64,000 bases of DNA from Sphingobium chlorophenolicum (GCF_000722875.1 NZ_JFHR01000010.1:1-64000), one strand, 5' to 3'; shown: positions 50,970 to 60,030, numbered from the stretch's first letter. Made by a program: numbers and translations. Notes: a model not told the origin generated them from the sequence alone.

Positions 50970-52199
50970 TCAGATGATCCCGTCTTCGGCCAGACGGTCG
51001 ATCGCCGCCGCGTCCAGCCCCAGTTCCCGCGCCAGCACGTCGCGCGTATGTTCCCCCAGCATCGGCGGAGCGCGATAATCGGTGATCGGCGTTTCCGAAA
51101 AATTGAGCGGGCTGCGGATCACGTCCAGATCGGGTTTCAACGGATGCGGCGCCCGCACGCGCAGGCCCCGGTGGACGGCCTGCGGATAGGCGAACACCTG
51201 TTCCAGATCGTTGATCGGCCCGCTGGGGATGCCGGCGGCCCCCAGCTTGTCCAGCCAGTAATCGACGCTGTTCGCCCGGAAGATCGCGTTGAACACCTCG
51301 GTGATCTCGTCGCGGTTCTTCACGCGCTCGACATTGGTGTAGAAGCGCGGATCATCCTTCAATTCGGGGTGGCCGACCGCATCGCACAGCGCGATATATT
51401 GCTTGTCATTGCCCGACGTGATCATGATCGCGCCGTCGCTGCACGGGAACATGCTGGTCGGCATGCCGCCATTGCCCTGCGTGCCCCGCCGCACCGGCAC
51501 TTCGCCCGACGTCAGGTAGATTTGCGCATAATGGGACAGCGCCGACACGCCGCAGTCCAGCAGGGCGATGTCGATATATTGGCCTTCGCCGCCAGCGGCG
51601 TCGCGGTGATACAGGGCGGCCAATATCGCGTTGGCGACGTTCAGCCCGGTGAACAGGTCGATGATGCTGGGGCCGACCTTCATCGGTCCCGCGCCCGGCT
51701 TTCCCTCCGGCACGCCGGTGACGCTCATCAGGCCGCATTCGCCCTGGAACACGGCGTCATAGCCCGGCTTGCTCGCCAGCGGCCCGTTCTGGCCATAGCC
51801 CGTGACGGAGCAATAGATGATGCGCGGATTGACCGCTTTCAGGCTTTCATAGTCGAGGCCATAGCGTTTGAGATCGCCGACCTTGTAATTTTCCATCACC
51901 ACGTCGCAGGACTTTACCAGTTCGCGGATCAGTTCCTGCCCCCTGGCGCTGGCGATGTTGAGCGCGACCGAACGCTTGTTGCGGTTGACCGACATGTAGA
52001 AGGCGTTTTCCCGCGTCGGCCTGCCCTCCGCGTCGCGCAGATAGGGTTCGCCGAAAATGCGGGCGTCGTCGCCCACGACCGGCCGTTCGACCTTGATGAC
52101 GTCGGCGCCCATGTCGGCCAGCGCCTGCGACCCGAACGGACCCGCCAGAACGCGGGTCAGGTCAAGCACGCGGATCTTTTCAAGCGGAAGTCTGGCCAT
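50970..52199 (-). CDS. CaiB/BaiF family III CoA-transferase
   Basis: A 409-residue class III CoA-transferase of normal length. IRVLDLTRVLAGPFGSQALADMGADVIKVE is the N-terminal signature, and the nucleophilic Asp is present in KPGYDAVFQGECGLMSVTG, in contrast to the protein at 46276. It transfers CoA between carboxylates. It is divergent from the crotonase gene at 52382 with a 182-base gap. Confidence 0.92.
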   Translation of the reverse strand: MARLPLEKIRVLDLTRVLAGPFGSQALADMGADVIKVERPVVGDDARIFGEPYLRDAEGRPTRENAFYMSVNRNKRSVALNIASARGQELIRELVKSCDVVMENYKVGDLKRYGLDYESLKAVNPRIIYCSVTGYGQNGPLASKPGYDAVFQGECGLMSVTGVPEGKPGAGPMKVGPSIIDLFTGLNVANAILAALYHRDAAGGEGQYIDIALLDCGVSALSHYAQIYLTSGEVPVRRGTQGNGGMPTSMFPCSDGAIMITSGNDKQYIALCDAVGHPELKDDPRFYTNVERVKNRDEITEVFNAIFRANSVDYWLDKLGAAGIPSGPINDLEQVFAYPQAVHRGLRVRAPHPLKPDLDVIRSPLNFSETPITDYRAPPMLGEHTRDVLARELGLDAAAIDRLAEDGII

Positions 52200-52381
52200 G
52201 GATCACCTTGCTGAAAATACCCTGTTGCCATGACATCGGCGGGCATGATGACAAGTGCGGGGCACGCCTGTTCACAACCATGATATGCGCATCGTCGAAG
52301 GCTGTCAGGGGTTCCGCTTCCCTCGTTTTTCGGTCGACTATGATCCGGCGAAACGGAATGAAAGAAAAGGACAGACGCCAG

Positions 52382-53185
52382 ATGGGCGATATCTTGCGAG
52401 ACGCGCCGCTTGAAGGCGTCTGCCGATTGACGCTGAACCGGCCCGATGCGCTCAATTCACTGACCTTCGCCATGTATGCCGAACTGGTCGATCATCTGGA
52501 GGCCGTCCGATACGACCATGATGTGCGGGTCGTCCTGCTGACCGGCGCGGGGCGCGGTTTCTGCGCGGGGCATGACATAAGGGGCGCGGGCAAGCCCGGC
52601 TGGGTGGCGGAGGGGCTGGGCAAGGCCCAGTTTCAGCAGCGCGTCATGGCCAAGCTGGGGCAAATTCCCGTGTTGATGCGCGCTTTGCCGCAGCCTGTGA
52701 TCTGCGCGGTGAACGGCGTGACGGCGGGCGCGGGCTATCCCATCGCGATCGCCGCCGACATGACGGTCGCGGCGCGCTCCGCCAAATTCGTCAACGCCTT
52801 CCACAATGCGGGGACGGGCCATGAAATGGGCTTTTCCTATCTGCTCCCCCGGCTGGTGGGATTGCAGCGCGCCGCCGAACTGATGTTGACCGGCCGCCCC
52901 GTGATGGCGGAGGAAGCCGAGCGCATCGGCCTTATCCTGCGCTGCGTCGACGACGATGCGCTGATGGACGAGGCGCTCAGGCTGGCCGAGGCGGTGATGG
53001 TCAACAGCCCGATCGGCATTGCCGTCACCAAAAGCTCGCTTCAGTTCAATGTCGACGCGCCCAGCCTGGAGGCGGCGATCGAAATGGAGAACCGCGCCAT
53101 CTTCATGAGCCAGTCGACGGCCGATACCGCCGAGAAGCGCAATGCCTTCATCGAGAAGCGCAAGCCCCTGTTCAAGGGGGAGTGA
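52382..53185 (+). CDS. Enoyl-CoA hydratase/isomerase (crotonase) family protein
   Basis: A 267-residue classical crotonase: VVLLTGAGRGFCAGHDIRGAG (oxyanion hole), ICAVNGVTAGAGYPIAIAADMTV, HNAGTGHEMGFSYLLPRLVG and RPVMAEEAERIGL. It hydrates or isomerises an enoyl-CoA in ring or side-chain beta-oxidation. Start is uncertain: ATG 52382 (AAGGA 11 bases ahead) or ATG 52358. It begins the plus operon 52382-57025 with OYE, SnoaL, SDR and DUF1214 genes. Confidence 0.87.
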   Translation: MGDILRDAPLEGVCRLTLNRPDALNSLTFAMYAELVDHLEAVRYDHDVRVVLLTGAGRGFCAGHDIRGAGKPGWVAEGLGKAQFQQRVMAKLGQIPVLMRALPQPVICAVNGVTAGAGYPIAIAADMTVAARSAKFVNAFHNAGTGHEMGFSYLLPRLVGLQRAAELMLTGRPVMAEEAERIGLILRCVDDDALMDEALRLAEAVMVNSPIGIAVTKSSLQFNVDAPSLEAAIEMENRAIFMSQSTADTAEKRNAFIEKRKPLFKGE

Positions 53186-53186
53186 G

Positions 53187-54317
53187 ATGAGCCTGATCGA
53201 TCCTCTGCTGCGCCCCTTCACCCTGCGCGGCCTGACCCTGCCCAATCGCGTGGTGATGGCGCCGATGACCCGGTACCGCTCGCCGATGGGCGTGCCCACG
53301 GACGAAGTGGCGAGCTATTATGGCCGCCGCGCCGCGACCGGGCTGGGCGCGATCCTGACCGAGGGGGTGGCGTTGCCGCATTATGCCGCCGCCGATCATC
53401 CGGACATACCGCGCATCGATGGGGCCGATGCGCTGGCCGGTTGGCGCAAGCTGGTCGACGCCGTACATGACGCGGGCGGGCGGATCATTCCCCAGCTCTG
53501 GCATCAGGGGCCGATGTGGAATGTCGAATATGCAGGCACCGGCACCGGCAATCCGATGCGGCCTTCGGGCATATGGGGTCCGCCGGACGGCATTATTTCC
53601 TTCCGGGAAGAAGGACGGGTGGAAAGCCTGACCCCTGTGCCGCAGATGAGCGACGGCGACATCGCGGACGTCATCGCGGCCTATCGTCTGGCGGCGCGCA
53701 ACGCGGTGGCGCTGGGCGTGGACGGCATCGCCATCCATGGCGCGCATGGCTATCTGATCGACAGTTTCCTGTGGGACTATACCAACCGGCGCGAAGACCA
53801 GTGGGGCGAACGCGCCGCTTTCGGCGTGGCCGTGGTCAAGGCGATCCGCGCCGAGATTGGCGAGGACATGCCCATCGTCCTGCGCTTTTCCCAGTTCAAG
53901 ATGCAGGATTATCGCGCGATGCTTGCCGACACGCCGGACGGGCTGGGCGCGTTGCTCGGCCCGCTGGCGGATGCGGGCGTCGACCTGTTCGACGCCAGCC
54001 AGCGCTATTTCGACACGCCGATTTTCGAAGGATCGCCGCTCAATCTGGCGGGCTGGGCGAAGAAGCTGACCGGCAGGGCGTCGATGACCGTGGGCGGCGT
54101 TGCGCTGGACAAGGCGAAGGGCAAGGCCAGGCATATCGATGACAGCCAGCAGTCGGTGAACAACCTGCCGCTGCTGATCGAACGGTTCGAAAAGGGCGAG
54201 TTCGACCTGGTGGGCGTCGGCCGGGCGATCCTCAACGACCCCGACTGGTTCGGCAAGGCGAAGCGGGACGAACCCTTCCTGTCGTTCGATCCCGCCAATC
54301 TGGAGCGGCTGGCATGA
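53187..54317 (+). CDS. Old Yellow Enzyme family NADH:flavin oxidoreductase
   Basis: A 376-residue single-domain FMN TIM barrel: PFTLRGLTLPNRVVMAPMTR, QLWHQGPMWN, AIHGAHGYLIDSFLWD, a conserved NRR pair, LRFSQFKMQDY and VGVGRAILNDPDW. It lacks the Fe-S and FAD domains of the enzyme at 5493-7481. It reduces an activated C=C. It starts one base after the crotonase stop and overlaps the SnoaL gene (ATGA), so it is coupled to both. Confidence 0.92.
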   Translation: MSLIDPLLRPFTLRGLTLPNRVVMAPMTRYRSPMGVPTDEVASYYGRRAATGLGAILTEGVALPHYAAADHPDIPRIDGADALAGWRKLVDAVHDAGGRIIPQLWHQGPMWNVEYAGTGTGNPMRPSGIWGPPDGIISFREEGRVESLTPVPQMSDGDIADVIAAYRLAARNAVALGVDGIAIHGAHGYLIDSFLWDYTNRREDQWGERAAFGVAVVKAIRAEIGEDMPIVLRFSQFKMQDYRAMLADTPDGLGALLGPLADAGVDLFDASQRYFDTPIFEGSPLNLAGWAKKLTGRASMTVGGVALDKAKGKARHIDDSQQSVNNLPLLIERFEKGEFDLVGVGRAILNDPDWFGKAKRDEPFLSFDPANLERLA

Positions 54318-54868
54318 ACGCACTGGAAGCGCGGATCGACCGGCTGGAATCGCTGGCGGCGATCCAGCAGCTTCCGATCCGCTACGCGATTGCGGTGGAC
54401 AGTCGCGACATGGACGGCTGGGTCGACCTGTTCATTCCCGATGTACATTGCGGACGGCGCGGCAGCGGGCGGGAGGTGCTTAAATCCATCATCACGCCTG
54501 CGGTCAGGACTTTCTATCGTTCCATCCACCAGATTTGCGGGCATCGGGTCGAATTCGACGATGCCGATCATGCGCATGGCGTGGTCTATTGCCGTGCCGA
54601 GCATGAGGATGACGGCAAATGGGTGGTCATGGCGATCGCCTATTTCGACAGCTACGAACGGCGCGACGGCGAGTGGTTTTTCGTCCGGCGGCGGGAAAAA
54701 CATTGGTATTCGGCCGATTGGCAGGAACGGCCCGCGGCGCCCTTCACCGGTTGGGCGGCGCATGACAATCCGCCCGACCTGCCGCAGCATTTCGATAGCT
54801 GGGCGCCCTTCTGGGCGGAGGTGGACGGGCAGGACATCAGCTGCCTGACCGATCAACCGGCGCATTGA
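54314..54868 (+). CDS. SnoaL-like / NTF2-fold protein
   Basis: A 184-residue NTF2-fold protein (RIDRLESLAAIQQLPIRYAIAVDSRDMDGWVDLF). The SIHQICGHRVEF and DSYERRDGEWFFVRRREKHW segments fit the SnoaL/scytalone-dehydratase-like group of dehydratases and isomerases. ATGA overlap with the OYE stop. A short-spaced SDR follows, consistent with a dehydration or isomerisation step next to a C=C reductase. Confidence 0.78.
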   Translation: MNALEARIDRLESLAAIQQLPIRYAIAVDSRDMDGWVDLFIPDVHCGRRGSGREVLKSIITPAVRTFYRSIHQICGHRVEFDDADHAHGVVYCRAEHEDDGKWVVMAIAYFDSYERRDGEWFFVRRREKHWYSADWQERPAAPFTGWAAHDNPPDLPQHFDSWAPFWAEVDGQDISCLTDQPAH

Positions 54869-54892
54869 CCGACAGATAAAAGGAGAGCGAGA

Positions 54893-55660
54893 ATGAGCGA
54901 CAGGCGGCGTTTCGAAGGGCGATCGGTTTTCATCACCGGCGCCGGATCGGGCATCGGCGAAGCGACGGCGCATGCCTTTGCGGAAGAAGGCGCGAAGGTG
55001 ACGATCGCCGAACTGGACCCGGCCAAGGGGGAGGCAGTGCGCGACGCCATCCGCGCAAAGGGCGGCACGGCGATATTCGTCGCCACCGACGCCACGGACG
55101 AGGCTTCGGTCAGGGCCGCGATTGCCGCCGCCAACGAAGCGCACGGCCCCATCGCGCATGCCTTCAACAATATCGGCATGTCGCGCCCCGGCAGCATCGA
55201 GGAAATGAGCCTGGAGGATTGGAACTGGACCATCGGCATTTCGCTGACCAGCACCTTCCTGGCGATGAAATATGAGATTCCGGTGATGAAGGCCAATGGC
55301 GGCGGCACCATCGTCAACACCGCATCCATGGCGGCGCGGCTTTACACGCCGTCCGCGCCCTGTTCCTACGCAGCGGCCAAGGCGGGCGTCATCCATCTCA
55401 GCCATCATGCGAGCTGCGCCTATGCGGACGACAATATCCGCGTGAACGCCGTGCTGCCGGGCCTGACCGCCACGCCGCAGATCGCGTCCATGTTCACGGC
55501 CGAGGAACAGGCCGAGATTGCGGGTGAAAATCAGGTGATCCGCCGCGCCGTCGATCCGCGCGAAATCGCCAATGCCGTGCTGTTCCTGTCCAGCGACGAT
55601 GCATCGATGATCACCGGCCGCGGAATCGAGGTATCGGGCGGACGCAGGCACGCAAGCTGA
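54893..55660 (+). CDS. SDR family oxidoreductase
   Basis: A 255-residue classical SDR: FITGAGSGIGEATAHAFAEEG, HAFNNIGMSRPG (NNIG in place of NNAG), NTASMAARLYTPSAPCSYAAAKAG and a normal C-terminus (TGRGIEVSGGR). An AAAGGAGAGCGAG site precedes it, 24 bases after SnoaL. Oxidises or reduces a hydroxyl or keto group in the OYE-linked operon. Confidence 0.88.
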   Translation: MSDRRRFEGRSVFITGAGSGIGEATAHAFAEEGAKVTIAELDPAKGEAVRDAIRAKGGTAIFVATDATDEASVRAAIAAANEAHGPIAHAFNNIGMSRPGSIEEMSLEDWNWTIGISLTSTFLAMKYEIPVMKANGGGTIVNTASMAARLYTPSAPCSYAAAKAGVIHLSHHASCAYADDNIRVNAVLPGLTATPQIASMFTAEEQAEIAGENQVIRRAVDPREIANAVLFLSSDDASMITGRGIEVSGGRRHAS

Positions 55661-55714
55661 GAAATCGGGCCGGAATGAACCGCGCCGGGGAAATGGACGA
55701 TATGGAGAAGGAGA

Positions 55715-57025
55715 GTGTCGGGTGAGGATAGGAACGACTTTATACTGTCGCGCCGGGGCCTTCTGGGCACCGCCGTCTGGACGACGGTCGGCGGCCTGTT
55801 GCCGGCATCGGCAACAGGTGCAGTCATGAACAGCGGCGCCGCCCCCGCAGCCGCGCTCAAGGACTGGAGTGCCTATGTCGATCTGCTGAAACCGGCGGGC
55901 AAGCTCAACGAACGCACGGGTTTTCCGCAGGACGACCAGATTCGCGCCGAACTCTATCGCCAGTTGGTGATGAACATCGCGCAATCCTATATCTGGTATT
56001 TTCAGTCGACGCCCGAACATCCCGACTGGATGCCTTTTGAAAACAGCATCTTCCTGCTGCAACCCAATCCTGACGCGATTTACCATATCGCGCCTGTCAG
56101 CGGCGATGGCGTTTACAGGATCAGCGGCTATCGCGGCACCAACAAGGTGATGGGTTTCGCGGTCGGACGGGGCATGTTCGGCACGCAAGACCCGAAACCC
56201 GGCTTCAACAATTATGACGCGGATGGCCTGACGCTGGGCAAGGACGGCTATTTCGAAGTGATATTCAGCACCGAACGGCCAAAGGACTGGACCGGCGACT
56301 GGCGCTATCTCGATGCTCAGGCGGGCGACATCATGATCCGCCAGTTCGCCTATGACTGGGGCGTCGACGTGGATGCGCGCTTCGCCATCGAACGGCTGGA
56401 CAAGCCGCCGCTGAAACCCCGCCTGACGCAGGAACAGATTGCGGCGCGGCTCGACGCGATCCTGGGCGGCTTCGTGGAGCGCTTTTCCGGCATCTGCATC
56501 GGTTATCAGAACAAGGTCATCCAGGATCTTGGCCTGAATGTCATGGAATTGTCGGGTTTTGAAGATCTGGGCAATAGCGGTGAATGGCCGCAGAAATATT
56601 TCCGGTGCATCTATGACTATCAGCCGGGCGAAGCGCTGATCATAGAAACGGAATTGCCCAAAAACTGCAAATATTGGAATGTGCAGTTGAACGATGAACT
56701 CTGGAACCAGATAGAATTCGGCTATCGCCAGAGCAGCCTGAACGCGGCGCAGGCAAAGCTGGACAGCGACGGCAAGTTTCGCGCCGTCATCGCGCTGGAG
56801 GATCCGGGCGTCGCCAACTGGCTGGACAGTGGCGGGCACATGCGCGGCATGCTGGTCGGCCGCTGGCACGGGGCGGACAGCTATCCGATGCCGACGATCA
56901 GGAAGGTGCCGCTGGCCGAAGTCGCCAGCTATCTGCCCGCCGACACGCCCAGGGTGACGCCGGCCGAGCGGGAGGCCGCGCTGCGCAAGCGCAATCTGGG
57001 GCTTCAGATGCGGCGGCGCTGGTAG
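55715..57025 (+). CDS. DUF1214-like protein with Tat-type signal
   Basis: A 436-residue protein with a twin-arginine-like leader (LSRRGLLGTAVWTTVGGLLP, cleavage near ATGA), so probably periplasmic and folded before export, perhaps with a cofactor. The mature part has NPDAIYHIAPVSGDGVYRI, NVQLNDELWNQIEFGYRQ, LEDPGVANWLDSGG, GRWHGAD and RVTPAEREAALRKR. These are in the same order as in the leaderless paralogue at 10374. GTG start with GGAGAAGG ahead. Function not established. Confidence 0.7.
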   Translation: MSGEDRNDFILSRRGLLGTAVWTTVGGLLPASATGAVMNSGAAPAAALKDWSAYVDLLKPAGKLNERTGFPQDDQIRAELYRQLVMNIAQSYIWYFQSTPEHPDWMPFENSIFLLQPNPDAIYHIAPVSGDGVYRISGYRGTNKVMGFAVGRGMFGTQDPKPGFNNYDADGLTLGKDGYFEVIFSTERPKDWTGDWRYLDAQAGDIMIRQFAYDWGVDVDARFAIERLDKPPLKPRLTQEQIAARLDAILGGFVERFSGICIGYQNKVIQDLGLNVMELSGFEDLGNSGEWPQKYFRCIYDYQPGEALIIETELPKNCKYWNVQLNDELWNQIEFGYRQSSLNAAQAKLDSDGKFRAVIALEDPGVANWLDSGGHMRGMLVGRWHGADSYPMPTIRKVPLAEVASYLPADTPRVTPAEREAALRKRNLGLQMRRRW

Positions 57026-57031
57026 AAAATC

Positions 57032-57065
57032 ATTCCGGCATCTCCAGCAAATGGGATGCCGGAAT
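57032..57065. terminator. Bidirectional terminator hairpin
   Basis: ATTCCGGCATC-N12-GATGCCGGAAT, perfect 11-bp arms, in the 46-base gap between convergent genes ending at 57025 and 57072. Confidence 0.7.
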
Positions 57066-57071
57066 TATCGC

Positions 57072-58064
57072 CTATATTCCCGTGCAGGCCACCATGCGCG
57101 ACCAGTCATTCAGACGACGCCATAATATTTCGCGGGTCGAAGCGAAATTATGCATATGCGCCATGCGCGGCACGATGAAGAGCGAGACATCGCGGGAGGC
57201 GGAATAGGCGGCCGGTTCGCGATAGGGCTGCGGGCAGGTATCCCGCTCGCCATCGCCGATCAGGACCGGCGCCGTGATGCGCGCGGCATCCTCCGCGAAG
57301 ACGCCGGGCAGCATCATTTGCACCGCGCAGTGCGGGATGGTGATGCTGCCGAATATGGGCGCGGTCTGCCGGATCGGATATCCGCCCTTCATATCCTCTT
57401 CCAATATGTCGGCGGGGACATCTTCCCAGTGGAAGGGGTAGACATAATCGACCCCTTCATGGTCGTGGTTCAGATGGCTTGTTACCTGCCCGCTCGCGAC
57501 CTTGTCGAAGCGGCGTATGCCATGTTCGAAGGCGGCCTTGTCGCGTTGCGGCAAGGCGGTGTGGATCGCGCTGACGCCGAAAGGCGCGATCGCGTCGAAA
57601 GTGGCGAAACGGCCCTGCGTCAATATGGTGACGCCGCCGCCCATGGATTGGCCCATGCCCACCAGACGCAGCGACGGCAAAGGGGGAAAGCCCTCCGCCG
57701 CCGTGCCGTCGCGCAGGGAAGCGGCGACCTGCCGCACGCAGGCGTCATGGGTCGCCGCCATTATCTGGAAATCGATCCGCGACAGGTCCGGTATCGTGCT
57801 TTCCCCGACGCCCAGATGATCGATGGCGACGTGGATCAGGCCATGCCGGGCCTGCCATTCCGCCTCGTCATAGCCTTCATGGCCGTCGAAATTCATCATG
57901 AAATAATGGCGCGAATAGCCGCCGCCCGGACAGGCGAAGATCGCGACGGGTCGGTCCGGCATGGCGGACGGATCGGGCAAGGTCAGCGTCACGGCCATTT
58001 CCACCCTGTCGCCCAATTCCGGGGCGGCCGTCGTGACGTCAATATGCTTATGCACCCTCAGCAC
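57072..58064 (-). CDS. Alpha/beta hydrolase
   Basis: A 330-residue alpha/beta-hydrolase-fold esterase or acyl-CoA hydrolase. The nucleophile elbow is VGMGQSMGGGVTIL (Ser in G-x-S-x-G), acid in LIGDGERDTCPQP and His in VPRMAHMHNF; an extra lid segment lies in the middle. No ATG fits; GTG 58064 has GGGAG 7 bases ahead. It follows the Gfo/Idh gene by 70 bases on the same strand and is probably co-transcribed. Confidence 0.8.
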   Translation of the reverse strand: MLRVHKHIDVTTAAPELGDRVEMAVTLTLPDPSAMPDRPVAIFACPGGGYSRHYFMMNFDGHEGYDEAEWQARHGLIHVAIDHLGVGESTIPDLSRIDFQIMAATHDACVRQVAASLRDGTAAEGFPPLPSLRLVGMGQSMGGGVTILTQGRFATFDAIAPFGVSAIHTALPQRDKAAFEHGIRRFDKVASGQVTSHLNHDHEGVDYVYPFHWEDVPADILEEDMKGGYPIRQTAPIFGSITIPHCAVQMMLPGVFAEDAARITAPVLIGDGERDTCPQPYREPAAYSASRDVSLFIVPRMAHMHNFASTREILWRRLNDWSRMVACTGI

Positions 58065-58134
58065 ATCTTCTCTCCCTGCACATGCCCCCTGCGCTGCAAG
58101 GGGATCGTTTCTCTCATGATATGCGCGGGCCGGT

Positions 58135-59286
58135 TCAGCCCATTTCCTGCATCGTGATCCAGCGCCTTTCGGCATCGGCGCGCTCGACAGCCTCCACCAC
58201 CCGATGCACGGCCGCCGCTTCGGTGAAGCTGGGCGATCCTTTCGTCCCGTTGCGAATGGCATCGACCATATTCCTGAACATCCAGTCCATGGCCGCGAAG
58301 GGGCGCGGCTCCGCGGTGGCGCCGGCAACGCCGGGCACCGCATAATAATCATCCACCTGCACTTCCTCGCAGGTGCGCTGGCCATAGGTCAGCAGCCGCG
58401 CATCCCCGGCGTACAGCTTTGCCGAGGGGAAGTTGCCGAAACTGTCGTCGACCAGCAGCAAACGGCCCCTGTCGCCCCACACTTCCACGCGCCAGCCTTC
58501 GGTATCGGGCACGCACCAGCCCGCCTGCAAACTGCCGATCGCGCCATTTTCCATGCGCAGCACCGCGCTGCCCAGATCGTGCGTCTCCGGCCGCAGCACT
58601 TCGCCATTGGGCAGGAACCATTCGGGCACGCCGGTCGTCAACATGCCGGTCGCCTCCGCCACCGGGCCGATCAGATGGGTCAGGAACAGCAGCGAATGAG
58701 TCGCGAAATTGCGCCAGGCGCTGCCGCCGCTGCTCTTTTCCGCCAGCCAATAATAGGGATCGGTGTGTTCGGAATAGGCGCAATAGGCATAGGGCTTGTC
58801 GTCGGCGACGATCAGCGGCAGCATCAACTGGACGTTGAAGCCCAGCGGGCGGCCGATAAAGCCTTCGTCGATCATCCGCTTCATCTTCTGCGCATGGGGC
58901 GACCAGCGGAATTGCGCGTCCACCACGCCGACGACGCCCGCCGCCTTCTGCGCGTCGCGCATCGCTTCCGCATCGGACAGGCTGACCGCGAAGGGCAGGG
59001 CGTCATAGACATGCTTGCCGTTCTTCAACGCCGCCATGACCATCGGAAAGCGGAAGGATGGCCGCGTGCCGACATCGATGATGTGCAGATCCGGATCGGC
59101 GGACATCTCCTCATGATTCCAATAGGCTTTGGGAATATCATATTCGCGTGCGGCGCGCTCCGCCGTCTCCTGGCGGGATGTGCAGATGGCCGCGACTTCC
59201 ACGCCCTCGATCCGTCGCCAGGCCGCGCCATGGACCTTGAGGCTCCAGTTCGCGCTGATGATGCCGACCCTGAGTGTATCCGCCAT
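58135..59286 (-). CDS. Gfo/Idh/MocA family oxidoreductase
   Basis: A 383-residue NAD(P)-dependent dehydrogenase of the glucose-fructose oxidoreductase family. The N-terminal Rossmann domain starts VGIISANWSLKVHGAAW; EEMSADPDLHIIDVGTRP and GKHVYDALPFAVSL follow, where EKP-like residues are replaced by YDA at the catalytic-lysine position, an oddity for the family. The C-terminal domain has HLIGPVAEATG and AMDWMFRNMVDAIRNG. Regulated with the TetR gene from a long dyad. Confidence 0.87.
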   Translation of the reverse strand: MADTLRVGIISANWSLKVHGAAWRRIEGVEVAAICTSRQETAERAAREYDIPKAYWNHEEMSADPDLHIIDVGTRPSFRFPMVMAALKNGKHVYDALPFAVSLSDAEAMRDAQKAAGVVGVVDAQFRWSPHAQKMKRMIDEGFIGRPLGFNVQLMLPLIVADDKPYAYCAYSEHTDPYYWLAEKSSGGSAWRNFATHSLLFLTHLIGPVAEATGMLTTGVPEWFLPNGEVLRPETHDLGSAVLRMENGAIGSLQAGWCVPDTEGWRVEVWGDRGRLLLVDDSFGNFPSAKLYAGDARLLTYGQRTCEEVQVDDYYAVPGVAGATAEPRPFAAMDWMFRNMVDAIRNGTKGSPSFTEAAAVHRVVEAVERADAERRWITMQEMG

Positions 59287-59307
59287 TGCCTTGCACCTCT
59301 GCCCTGA

Positions 59308-59335
59308 TTTAATTGGACCTATGTGTCCAATTAAA
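59308..59335. promoter_or_regulatory. 28-bp operator dyad of the TetR/Gfo-Idh divergent promoter
   Basis: TTTAATTGGAC-N6-GTCCAATTAAA, perfect 11-bp arms, between the Gfo/Idh start (59286) and the TetR start (59374). AATTGGAC-type centre and 28-base length fit a TetR operator. Confidence 0.8.
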
Positions 59336-59373
59336 ATGATGGCCGTGCAAGCGGGAAGGGGATCAGGAATATG

Positions 59374-59997
59374 ATGAATGCACGGCCGGAAGCGAGGCGG
59401 CGGGGGCGCCCCACCGCCGACGAAAGCCAGATGCGCGAACAGGCCATCATGGAAGCGGCGGCGGCGCTGTTCGAACAGCAGGGCTTTGCGGGCGTGACCA
59501 TGGCCGAAGTGGCGCGCCGCGCCCGCATCAGCAAGACGACGCTTTACGCCCGCTATCCCGACAAGCCCACATTGTTCCGCGCGATTTGCAGCTATGCCTG
59601 CCGTGTTCCGGCGCATCGCTTCGCGGAGGTCGCGACAAAGGGACGCGAGCCGGAGGATGTGCTGGCCGACTTTGCCGTCGCCATTGTCGAGGCGACCGCC
59701 GATCCGGCGGCCGACCGGTTCCTGCGCCTCGCCATTTTCGAGGCGCGACGGTTTCCCGAACTGGCGGAGCAGATATTGCTGGAAAGCCGCGCCGTGGCCG
59801 CGCCCCTCATCGTCTGGCTGGAAGGTCTGGCGCGGGACGGGCGGCTTTCCGGCCATGACCCCGCCCTGCTGGCGCGACAGTTCGGCGCGCTCGTGACCGG
59901 CGGCCATGATGGCCTGCTGCAATGTTCCGCGCAGGAAAGCGGGAAACGGATCGCCGCCGCAACCGCATTGTTCCGGCCCTTATTCCGTCCGCAATGA
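59374..59997 (+). CDS. TetR family transcriptional regulator
   Basis: A 207-residue repressor with HTH GFAGVTMAEVARRARISKTTLYARYPDK and a TetR C-terminal core. Start at ATG 59374 or the next codon. Divergent from the Gfo/Idh-hydrolase pair, with the operator dyad between them, so it is very likely the repressor of that pair and itself. Resembles the regulator at 27252. Confidence 0.9.
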   Translation: MNARPEARRRGRPTADESQMREQAIMEAAAALFEQQGFAGVTMAEVARRARISKTTLYARYPDKPTLFRAICSYACRVPAHRFAEVATKGREPEDVLADFAVAIVEATADPAADRFLRLAIFEARRFPELAEQILLESRAVAAPLIVWLEGLARDGRLSGHDPALLARQFGALVTGGHDGLLQCSAQESGKRIAAATALFRPLFRPQ

Positions 59998-59999
59998 AA

Positions 60000-60030
60000 A
60001 AGACCGGCACGGGCATGCCGTGCCGGTCTT
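60000..60030. terminator. Strong hairpin terminator, minus-strand orientation
   Basis: AAGACCGGCACGG-N5-CCGTGCCGGTCTT, perfect 13-bp stem. The A-run before it (59997-60001) becomes a T5 tract on the minus strand, so it terminates the amidohydrolase transcript (60073) and probably also the convergent TetR gene. Confidence 0.85.
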
